NCBI GenBank assembly: GCA_964502145.1
Contig: CAZCVI010000006.1
Location: forward strand, 62,001 to 126,000
Origin: CAZCVI01 sp964502145
GTDB taxonomy: Bacteria > Acidobacteriota > Aminicenantia > UBA2199
Length of the DNA stretch: 64,000 nucleotides
Reading direction: 5' to 3'
The notes beneath the pieces are model-generated. The model was not told the DNA's origin. It ran no database searches and saw only the letters and a program-made list of their open reading frames with translations. Each line of letters starts with the position of its first letter. Position 1 is the stretch's first letter. Both the position numbers and the translations under genes were made by a program. Positions 51,401-63,400 of the stretch are shown here, piece by piece.

Positions 51401-54400
51401 AGTGTTTCAGACCATATTTTAACCAGTAATTGTTCGGTTTTATTTCTGGGGGGGGTATAATTGGGCCCGACTGTTTTATTTGGTTCGGGAAGTGAGCGAC
51501 GATCGACTTTACCGCTGGGGGTTAGAGGGATGTGTTGGAGAGGGACAAAATAAGCGGGTACCATGTAATCGGGCAAATGGGGGGACAAAATACTGGCGAT
51601 TGTGGAGACATCTCCAGCAAACACGGGGTCCAACACGACATAGGCACACAGATATTTATCTGCCTGAGTATCTTGCTTCACGACAACGACGGCATCCTTG
51701 ATGAAAGGGATGCGCTTGATATGGCTTTCTATTTCGCCGGGTTCAATACGAATGCCACGTATCTTGACCTGCTGATCCAAACGGCCAAAAAACTCGATAT
51801 TGCCATCGGGAAGCCAACGGGCAAGATCCCCGGTACGATAAAAAGTCCGGCTAATGGGAAAAAGATGATCCACAAATTTCTGGCGTGTCTCTTCCTCCCG
51901 ATCTAAATACCCCCCGCCTATTTGTAAACCGGCCACTACCAATTCCCCGGCCACTCCCACGGGCTGTAAATGGTTGGCTTTATCCAGAATATAAATGGTG
52001 GTGTTCATGATGGGTTTCCCAATGGAAGGAAACTCGGGGATATCTTTGCTGGGGTCGATGGTTAAGGTGGTAATCACGTGGGTTTCGGAAGGGCCATAAT
52101 GATTGTGCAGATAGATGTGGTTCTTGTGCAAATATTCCCTGAAGCGATCCTCCATGACGACCTGTTCGCCAGCGGTCTGGATGTGGGTCACACTCGTGGG
52201 GAAAGTTTGGCTGTACTCTTCCTGGCTAAATATAGCTCTTAAGAAGGTCATGGGCAAAAACAGGGTCTTAATCTTATTTTTTGCAATGAATTGGAATAAT
52301 TCGGGGATATTATTCCTGGTTTCCTCTGGGATCAGGTATAACTCACCGGCGGCAAGAAGAGTGGAAGAGAGTTCGTGGATGGACACATCAAAACTAATGG
52401 TAGAAAACTGCAATACTTTGGTGCAATCAATATGGGTATACTTATGGTGAAACTGGATCAGGTTGACCATGTTGGTATGTTTAACCAACACACCCTTGGG
52501 TCTGCCAGTAGACCCGGAAGTAAATATGACATAGATGAGATCGGAACCATCATTCACATTCGGCAGTGTTTCTTCAGCGTCAAGGGGGAAATTCTGGTAT
52601 ATGTTTGGTTCACTGATATCTAACACCGGGATATTTTCTGGGATATGGGTAAGCGTGGGGTCTATTTTATAATTGGTGAGCAGGAGGGTCATGTGGCTGT
52701 CTTCGAACATGTATTGTTTTCGTTGGGAGGGCAGGTTGGGGTCTATGGGCAAGTAGGCGGCTCCGGCTTTCATGATGGCCAGCATGCCAATTACGATATG
52801 GAAAGAACGTTCCACCATCAAACCGACGATGTGGTTTTTGCCGATGCCACGACTTCGAAGTAATTTGGCCAAGCGATTGGTGATCCGGTTCAACTCCTGG
52901 TAGGTCAACCGTTCTTCACGGAACACCAGGGCGGTTTTATCTTTATTTTCCAATGCTATGGCTGCAAACAAGCCATGGATGGTGGCATTAAGATCAACAG
53001 GTTCAGTAACCCCATTGGCAAAGGCAATAATTTGGTTCCTCTCTTCTTGAGCCATGATATTTATCTGGGAAATTTTAATGGCAGGGTTCTCCAGAATGGA
53101 GGCGATAATATTTTCTAGATAACGGCAAAACCGTTGGATTGTTTCCTTTTTAAATAATCTGGTGCAATATTCCAGGTGAAATACCAATTGGTTATTAAGT
53201 TCTATAGTCACGAGGTTTAGATCGAATTTGGCGGTTTTGTTTTCATAGGGATAGGGTTTTAATGAAAGACCGGCGTTGGTAATTTCTGGTATTTCCATGT
53301 TTTGCAACACGAACAATACATCGAAGAGTGGATTGCGCGAGGTGTCCCTGTTTTTGACGATCTGCTCGACGAGACTCTCAAAGGGGTAATCTTGATTTAA
53401 AAAAGCATTTAGGGTATTGGTTTTGACCTGGGTTAAAAACTGGGCAAATGTTATCTGGGGAAGGGGGGTATTCTTTAAGGGGAGGGTATTGACAAACATA
53501 CCAATGACCTGCTGAAGATCAGCATGAGGGCGTCCAGCAATGGGTGTGCCCACGACGAAAACGTCTTGGTTGCTTACCTTGGCTAAAAAGATATTGTATA
53601 CGGCAAGTAAAACCATAAACAAGGTACTGCCTTGCTGCAAGGCTACGTTTTTTAGGGCCTGGGTGGTTATACTATTCAGCTTAAAGCCGAGATTACTGCC
53701 TTCAAATTGTTGAACCTGTGGGCGGGCAAAATCGAGGGGTAACTCCAACACGGGGTTCTCGTCTTTGAACACGTCTAACCAAAAAGCTCCTTGGCGGGTA
53801 ATAATTTCTTGGTGATGAAACTCCCAGCAGGCATAATCCTTGTAATGAAGGTGGAGGGGGGGCAATACCTGCCCATCATAGAGTGCCATAAACTCTTGGG
53901 CTAATATGCCGGTGGAAGTGCCATCGGCGATAATATGATGGATGTCGACGATCAAAAGGAATTCGACCTCGGCTAACTGGCGGAGACCGACGCGTATTAA
54001 TGGCGCTAAGGAAAGATCAAATGGGCGGATAAAGTCTGTGATATGGGAACAAATGTCGCCAGGCTTTAAAAATTGCGGGGCCAAACGACTATTTATTTTA
54101 AATGCCACGGTGTCATGAATTTTTTGGATAGGTTCTTCAGCTACCATTAAAAAGGACGTTCTGAAATTTTCATGCCGTTGGATTAATTTTCTGAAAGTAT
54201 CGGCCAATCTTTCCAGTTCAAGTGTACCTTGTAGTGCCATGACCATGGGGATATTATAGGCGTTGCTCTGTTCGTCCATCATCTGGAGAAAATAGAGGCG
54301 TTTTTGGGCGGAAGATAAGGGGTAGAAACTTTTTTTCTCGACTGCTGCGATGGCGTGGAACTGTTCTTTTTTAACTGCTTGGATATATTGGGCCAATTCA

Positions 54401-57400
54401 CGAATAGTGGATCGTTTAAAGACTTCTTCTAGGGGGACTTTGGCATTAAATTCTCGGTGAATTTTTAAGGTGAGGGAAGCGGCTTTTAAGGAATGGCCGC
54501 CGAGTTCAAAAAAGTTGGCTTGGATGCCGATTTTGTCCTCGGCTAAAGCGAGAACGTCGGACCAGATTCGGGATAATCTTTTTTCTGTCTCGGTAATGGG
54601 AGCGATATATTCTTTTAGATTGCCCATTTCAGGTTCGGGTAGGGCTTTGCGGTCTATTTTATGACTGGTGGTCAAGGGGAACTGTTCCATTTGCACGAAG
54701 CAGGCGGGAATCATATAATCAGGTAATTGAGTGGCGAGGTATTCACGCCACTGGTTACTATTAGCGGTGGTTCGTTTAACAATATAAGCCACGAGGAACC
54801 AATCATCAGCGGCATCTTTTTTAGCAGTCACAACAGCTTCTTTGATGGATTCATGTTTTAAGAGGAGGGTCTCAATCTCGCCGAGTTCAATGCGATAACC
54901 GCGAATTTTTATTTGGGAATCCTGCCGCCCGATTAACTCGATCTGACCATTCAATAACATACGGCCAATATCGCCGGTCCAATAGAGGGTGCCGAATACG
55001 GGGTCGGTGGTAAATACTTTTTGTGAAGCTTCTTCATTGCGCCAATAACCGGGGGAAAGGTGGGATGATGCGACTACGATTTCCCCGGTTTCAAAAGGTC
55101 TGGCTTGTTTTTGGTTGTCTGTGACTAAGAATACTTTGGTTTGATCCAATGGGTCGCCGATGACGATTTTACCAATGGGCTCATGGGCATGAACAAGCCA
55201 GATGGAACTGACGGAAGATTCGGATTGACCGTATACATTGGCCAACATGGAGTGGGGGAAAAATCTCTGGCACATGGTGACATGATGTTGCAACACGGGT
55301 TCACCACCGAGGATGATGGCGCGTAAATGGTGAAATTCTTCTTGACCAGTGAGGGTGTTGACGAAATAATGATATAATGAGGGAACGGAATGCCAGATAG
55401 TTATGTGTTCTTTGATGAGGAATTCGGAGAGCTCAAGGGAACCGGCGCTTTGATCACGTTTGAGACTGAAGGGATACAGTGTTGCCCCGGTGAGCAAGGC
55501 GGCGTATATATCCTGCTCGGCACCATCATGAGAGAAGGAAGAGATCAAGGTCAAGCGGTCTGACTGGGTAATAGAAAATATCCGCACCCAATTGCGCACA
55601 TAATAATAGATGTTCTGGTGGGTTTGCGACACGCCTTTGGGGTGCCCGGTGGAACCGGAAGTATATATAATATAGGCGAGTGGATTGACTTCACTTTCCC
55701 TGACGGGATTCTCTTCTGAGCCGGGTGTGGTTTCCTCTACTTTGTTTATATTGAGGTGGTTTATATTAAGGAAAGGGAGCTTGTTTTCGTTGGCTAAATG
55801 GCTGGTGAGGGCTTCATTGTGATCATCGGTGAGAATGAATGCGGCCTGGGCATCTTTTAACATATATGAAAGCCGCTTGGCAGGATAATCGGGGGCCAAG
55901 GGTACATACACCCGGCCTGCTTTCATTACGCCCAATAAGGCGGCTATCATGTGGGCACCATGATCAAAAAGGAGTCCTATGGTCCCGATATTACCGAAAA
56001 CGGGTTGTTGGTTTAAAATAAAATGGGCGATGCGGTTGGCATAACGGTTGAGTTGATCATAGGTGAACTGGATATCTAGGGCTTTTACTGCGACGTGCTC
56101 GGGGGTCTGTGGCACTTGTTTTTCAAAGGTGTTTATGAGTATGTTTCCCTGAGAATGAGGATATTCTTTCTGGACATGACTCGGGGTTCGGTTGAAGGAA
56201 TGGGCGGGGGTGGAGTTGAGGTAATCGGTGTAGCTTTTTTGCGGGGCGCTTAAAAAGAATTCCACGAACTGGTTATACTCTGCAACGATGTATTCAATGG
56301 TGGCGGTAAAGAAGAGTTCTTGTTTATAAGCCCATGTGATCAGAATACCATTGTTACGTTCGTTGATGTAAGGCTCGATGTCAAATTTTACCTCTGACAC
56401 CTGGGAAAGATGGGGATGGTTTTCTGTCTGGTTCAAGGGTATTGGAGACGTTTGGCCGAGATTGAGCATATTAAATGACAGGGGAATTTCGGGGTACTTC
56501 ATATTTAATTCTTCAAAGACCAATTCCATGGGATAACCCTGATGCTTAAGAATTTCAAGTACCTCTGTATTGACACGATGTAGGAAACTATTAAAAGATT
56601 CCCGGGTGTTTACTTGAATCTTAAACAATTCGGTACTGACGAAGAAACCTAAGATGGGATGCAAGGACTCGTGCTCGCGACCAGCGTTAACAATAAAACA
56701 GGAAATCTCTTCCTGGTTGGAAAAACGACGGAGTAAAAGAATATAAAAGGCAAACATGACGACAAAAAGGGTGGTGTTAGACTCTCGTGCAAGTTTTTTC
56801 AGCTTTTGGGTTTGTGCTTCTCCGAGCCAGGAAAGATAATGGGCGCCTTTTCGTTCATTGCCCTTTCTGGGACGATCAGTGGGAAGCTGTAGGGTGGGAA
56901 TCCCATCTTCCAGTCTCTTTTTCCAGAACAGATGGGTCTTCACTTTGATTGCGCGGTTGGCTAATTGTTGATTGGACCACAGGGCGAAATCCTTGTACTG
57001 GATTTTTAAGGGTTCTGGATTAAATTCGACGTGGGTGGTGAAGCCTTCTTGAAAAAGGAAGAATTCCTTTTTCAGGAGTTCCATGGACCAGCCGTCAGTG
57101 ATGATATGGTGCATATTGAAGATTAAGGCATATGAAGTTTCAGCCAGTTTTAAAAGGATTACCCTGAAGAGCGGGATGTTAGACAAGTTAAAGGGTGTTG
57201 AAACTTCCTGATTATATATAGTAGCGATTCTTTGTTGTTGTTCCTGGGGTTGCAACGGCGATAAATCGAATATTGGCATGGGAACTGGTACTTGGTGTTG
57301 CACGATCTGGACGGGTTCATCCTTCACAATGATAAATCCGGTTCTGAAACTGTCATGGCGTGCGATAATCCGGTGCAGTGTTGTTTCTATTATTTCTGGG

Positions 57401-60400
57401 TGTATGATTTGTTCTAATCTGACTATTCCGGGTAAATTATAAGCGGAACTCTGCGGGGTCATCTGCTGAATGAACCAGAGGCGTTTTTGGTTGTAGGAAA
57501 GTTCATAAAAAGCTCGTTCTTCTGCTGGCTCTATAGCCAAATATTTTTCTTTGGCACATGCTTTGATAAATTGGGCCAATCCTCTGATGGTTTGGTGTTT
57601 GAATATCTGCGCCAGATCAATTTTGATATCCAGGATTTTATGAATCTTGGCGATAATCGTGGCCGCTTTTAATGAATGTCCACCCAATTCAAAGAAATTA
57701 TCATCTATTCCGATTGGGTTCTGGTTTGATTCGCGATTTAAAATATCACTCCAAATGTCAGTCAATCGTTCTTCGATTTCATTTCGTGGGGCGACATATA
57801 ACCCTGTAGTTTTTGCTTCTGGCTCCGGTAAGGCGCGGCGATTGACTTTTCCTGTGGGCGTCAGTGGTAGTGTAGCCAATGGCACAAAGTAAGCGGGGAT
57901 CATATAATCCGGCAAATCCTTTGCTAAAAACTCTTTTAATTGGGAAGGGGACAACAGGGTGTTGGCCACCACATAGGCGACGAGATATTTGTCCCCGTCT
58001 TTATCTTCTTTGGACACGACGACGGCTTCGTGTATGGCGGGGTGTATTAATAATTGATTTTCGATTTCACCCAGTTCAATCCTGAAGCCTCTGATCTTGA
58101 CTTGGGAATCGATTCTACCGAGGAATTGGATATTGCCATCGGGTAACCAGCGGGCCAGATCGCCTGTTTTGTAAAAGCGTTGGGCTTGGGGAGAAGACAA
58201 AGATAAGGTGATAAATGTCGTGGCGGTGAGTTCGGGATTATTAAGATACCCCTCGGCCAGACACTCTCCCATGATGTTTAATTCACCGGGAATTCCAATG
58301 GGTTGTAAATTACTGGTTTTATCGAGAATAAATACCCGTACATTGGCCATGGGTTTGCCAATGGGAATAATGGGCATGGGGGTTGGTGGTGAGCAATGAT
58401 AATAGGTGACGTCCACGGTGGCTTCAGTGGGGCCGTATGCATTGATTAGTTGAATGTGATTGGCTTTGGCAAAAACGGTATGAAAGGCGGCCACTAATTC
58501 AGGCTTAACAACCTCGGCACCAATAAATACCCAACGCAGGGGAAAGTGATTATGAATGACACGATTGGTCATCCATTCCAAAAATACATGTAATGCGGAG
58601 GGGACAAAATCAATGGTGGTCACACGATGTTTGGTGATAGTATCAAGAATGATCTCCGGCTGGTTTTCGCCATGGATTGGCAGCAAACATAATGTGGCAC
58701 CTGGAAGAATCCAGCGGAATAATTCACATACTGACACATCAAACGTAAAGGACGTTTTTTGTAAAACCACATCTTGGGCATCCAACTGGTAATTATTTTT
58801 TACAAAAAACAATCGGTTCACAACGGCTTGATGGCTGACTAACACTCCTTTGGGCTTGCCAGTGGTGCCGGAAGTGTAAATGACATAAGCGGGAGTTATA
58901 GGAGTAAGGGGAGTTATGGGAATTATAGGAGTTATGGGAATTATGGGAGCCTTAAGCAAACTTTCTGTCAGCACGATGTTAGCCCCACTATCCCTTAACA
59001 TAAATTGTTTTCGATCCTCTGGGCAATCGGGAGCGATAGGTAAATAGGCAGCACCTGATTTTAATATGCCGATTATGCCGATTACCATTGCAACGGAACG
59101 TTCTATCTGAATTGCCACAATAGTATCGGGGAAAATGCCCATTTTTATTAAAACGTGTGCCAATTGCGTGGATTGTTGGTGCAAATGGGAATAGGTGAGT
59201 TGGTTTTCCGCCATGTTTTCCCCGATGATGGCGATGTGGTCGGGGGTTCGTTGGGATTGTTCGATGAATAAGTGGTGGATGGTTTTGTCTTTGGGGTACT
59301 CTACGGTTGTATTATTGAAATCACATAAAATTCGCTTCTTTTCCTGGCTGGATATAATTTGTATATTGGCGATTGCCTTGTTTTTACGATCTAGTACTGA
59401 CGTGACGGTGTTGATAAAATAGGTAATAAACCGCTGGATGGTTTCCGGGGAAAATAATTGGGTGTTATATTCGAAAGACAACTTTAATTTTTCAGTGAGT
59501 TCTACTGCACTTAAGGAAAGATCAAATTTAGATGTTTTGTTTTCCTGGGGATAAGGGATCAATTTTAAGCCGGGGATTTCTACAACTGGGGCGCTGGCAT
59601 TTTGCAACACAAACATGGTATCAAACAGAGGGTTACGACTGACATCCCGGGTTATAGCGACTTGCTCTACCAAGTCTTCATACTGGTATTCCTGGTTCTC
59701 GAAAGCTTTAAGTGTTCTATCCTTGATTTCATTGAGAAAATCGCGCCATGTTTTCGCAGCGGTGGGGTAATTTCTTAATGCCAATGTGTTGACAAACATG
59801 CCGATGATCTTTTCTAAATCAGCATGCCTGCGACCTGCAATCGGTGTCCCAACAACAATATCCTCCTGGTTGCTTATCTTGGCCAAAAAGATAAAGTATA
59901 CGGCCAGTAAGACCATGTATAGTGTGGCGCCGGACTCTAATACGATGGTTTGCAAGGAGCGGGTGATAGAATGGTCTAGCTCAAAATGAAAAACATCGCC
60001 TGCAAAACTCTGAATCGGGGGACGTCCATAATCGGTGTACAAATCGAGCACGGGCACTTCGTTTTCAAACTCCTTTTTCCAGAATAATTCTTGTTCCTGG
60101 AGGTGTTGACTTGCTCTTTGACGACTCTGCCAACTGGCATAGTCTTTGTACTGGAGGTTTAAGGGCGGCAACAGGGAACCTGCAAAAAAGGCGCTAAATT
60201 CGCTGGCCAGAATGTCCATTGAGAAACCATCGGAGATAATGTGATGCATATCGACCAGCAAAATAAATGTATCTTTAGTTAATTCTACCAATCCTACCCG
60301 TAACAATGGGGCGATGGTTAAATCAAAAGGCCGGCTAAAATCAGGAACCTGTGAAACTTCAAGATATTCGAGGGCAAAGGGAACATCAGGGTGGATAAGC

Positions 60401-63400
60401 TGCACGGGTTCTTCATTAAGCACAACAAAAGCGGTGCGAAAACTTTCATGCCGTTCTATCAATTTTGCCATTGATTGTTCTAACCTGGGTTTGTCCAAAT
60501 TTCCCGCCAATGTCCAGGCGTCTAAAATGTTATAGGTGGTTCCGGTTTGGTCCATTTGTTGTAAAAAGAATAACCGCTTCTGTGCGGACGATAGGGCATA
60601 GTATTCCTTCTCTTCAACGGGTGCGATCAGGATGTAATGCTCGCCAATGGCATTGCTGATATAATCGGAAAGTCCGCTGATGGTAGGTTTTTTAAATATC
60701 TCTGCCAATGGTATTTTGACATTAAATAATTTGTGGATTCTGGATAAAAGTATGGTGGCTTTTAAGGAGTGACCGCCCAATTGGAAAAAATTATTATTGA
60801 TACCGATGGCGGTGTGTTTCATTAATAATTCAGACCATATCTTTGCCAATTCTTTCTCTATTTTATTCCTTGGCGCCTGATATTCCTGGTATTTATTTGC
60901 GTTGGTAAATAGTGGTTCTGGTAATTTTTTCCGATCTATTTTTCCATTGGGGGTCAGGGGGATTCTTTCCAGTGGAACAAAATAGGTGGGAAGCATGTAT
61001 TCTGGCAATTCGTGGGCCAGTTGTTCGCGTAATGCGGAGGGGGTATACTCTTTTTTTGAAACAAAATAAGCACAGATTGATTTATCTTCTGAACCTTCCT
61101 GGTGAACCAATACTACGGCTTCTTTTATGTCGCTGATCTTTAATAAACAATGCTCGATCTCGCCCAGTTCAATGCGAAAGCCCCGGATTTTTACCTGGTG
61201 ATCGATGCGGCCTAGAAATTCAATGTTGCCATCTGCAAGCCAACGGGCCAAGTCACCTGATTTGTAGAGTTTTGTGGATGGGGTGAATGGGGAAGAGATA
61301 AATGTATCATGGGTTAATTCCGGGTGATTTAAATACCCTCTGGCCAAACCATCACCACCGATGAATAGTTCTCCGCTTATACCGATGGGGAGGGGTTTTA
61401 AATTTTTGTCCAGTATATAAATGGTGGTGTTGGATAGCGGATTGCCAATGGGAATCGTGTAGGCGTTGGTTGCGATTTCATTGATAAAATAATAGGTGGC
61501 ATAAACGGTCGACTCAGTCGGACCATATACATGGATGATACGATCTTTGCCCAGATAAGCCAATGCTTTTTTAGAATGCGCCAATGATATCCGTTCACCT
61601 CCAAATAACACTTTTCTGATATGGCGCAAACAGCGGATTTCTAAATCGATCAGGGTATTAAACAACGCGGTGGTAACAAAAAATACGGTTATTGCTTCAC
61701 TTTCTATTATTTCAGCCAATTGGTCTACAACCATTACATCTTCCGGGGCAATCAACACCAGGGTTGCACTATTCAAAAGTGCGCCAAAGATGTCGAAAAT
61801 GGAACCATCAAATGCATAATTGGACAATTGCAAAACACGGTCTGATGAAGTTAAATCAATATAATTGGTGTTCTGAACAACACGGGTGACATTACAATGG
61901 GCGGTGAGTACCCCTTTGGGTTTGCCAGTAGAGCCGGATGTGTAAATGACGTAGGCGATATTGGCGGAAGTGATGGGCGTAATGTTAGTTACGGGAGAAA
62001 CTGGAGTCGTGGGAGTATTGGAAATTATAGCATGAATAGTTTCTGAAGTGAGCAGGATTTTGGCGCCACTGTCTGCCAGCATAAATTGTTTTCGCTCTGC
62101 GGGGTAATCGGAAGCGATGGGGAGATAAGCAGCACCGGATTTTAAGATACCCAGAATAGCCACGATCATTTCTACGGACCGTGCCATCATAATTGCGACA
62201 ATGGTTTCGGATAAAACGCCTTTGGTTCGTAACATATCGGCTATTTGATCGGATTGAGTGTTTAATGTGGCGTAGGTAAGTTGGCATCCCGGGTTGTTTT
62301 GTGCGCGGATGGCGATGTGGTCGGGATTTTTTATGGCTTGTTCCATAAATAGTTCAGGGATGGTTTTATGGGCAGGGTAGTGTGTGGCGGTAGTATTAAA
62401 TTCATATAAAATACGCTCTCTTTCGTGGTTGGATAGTAGTTGTATTTCAGAAATGGCCTGATTTATATTGGGGAGTGTAGAGGTAATGGTATTTATAAAA
62501 TAGGCGATAAACCGTTGGATGGTCTCTTCCTTAAATAAATGGGTATTGTATTCAAACGTCAGTTCCAAACCTTTATTTATTTCTAATACGGTTAATAAGA
62601 GATCAAATTTGGATGTTTTATTTTCCAGGGGATAGGGTACTAATGTTAAGCCGGGAATTTCCACGGCCTGGGTGGCGGTATTTTGCAGTGTAAACAAAGT
62701 ATCAAAGAGAGGATTACGACTGATATCGCGTGTTAGGATAACGTCATCGACTATATCTTCATACGGGTATTCTTGATTCTCAAATGCTTTTAAGGTTCTT
62801 TCTTTAACCTCTGCCAGAAAATGTATAAATTTTTTTGCTGCATCTGGAAAATTTCTCAATGCCAAGGTGTTGACAAACATGCCGATGATCTTTTCTAGAT
62901 CAGCATGCCTGCGACCGGCAATAGGGGTCCCAATCACGATATCTTCTTGACCGCTTAATTTGGCCAGGAAAATCGTGTAAAAGGAAAGCAATAGGATGTA
63001 TAAGGTGGTTTCTGTTTGTAATGATAATGTGTTTAAAGCAGCGGTGATTTCGGCATTCATTGTAAATCTTATTCTATTTCCAGCAAAACTCTGGAGGGTG
63101 GGGCGGACATAATCGGTGGGCAGAGTAAGAACGGGTATGTCGTGGGCGAAAATCTCTCGCCAAAATTCTCCCTGCTTTAATAGTTGCTTGTTTCTTTGTT
63201 CGTGGTTTTGTTGTTGGGAATAGTCTTTGTATTGGAGAAGTAGTGGGGGTAAATCTTTTCCTGCCAGAAGGGTGGCAAATTCATGGCCAAGAATCTCCAT
63301 GGACAACCCATCGCTGATGATGTGATGCATGTCGACCAGCAAGATATGTTTGTCGGTAGCCAATGGCACGACCCCGACGCGCAATAACGGGGCTGTAGCC

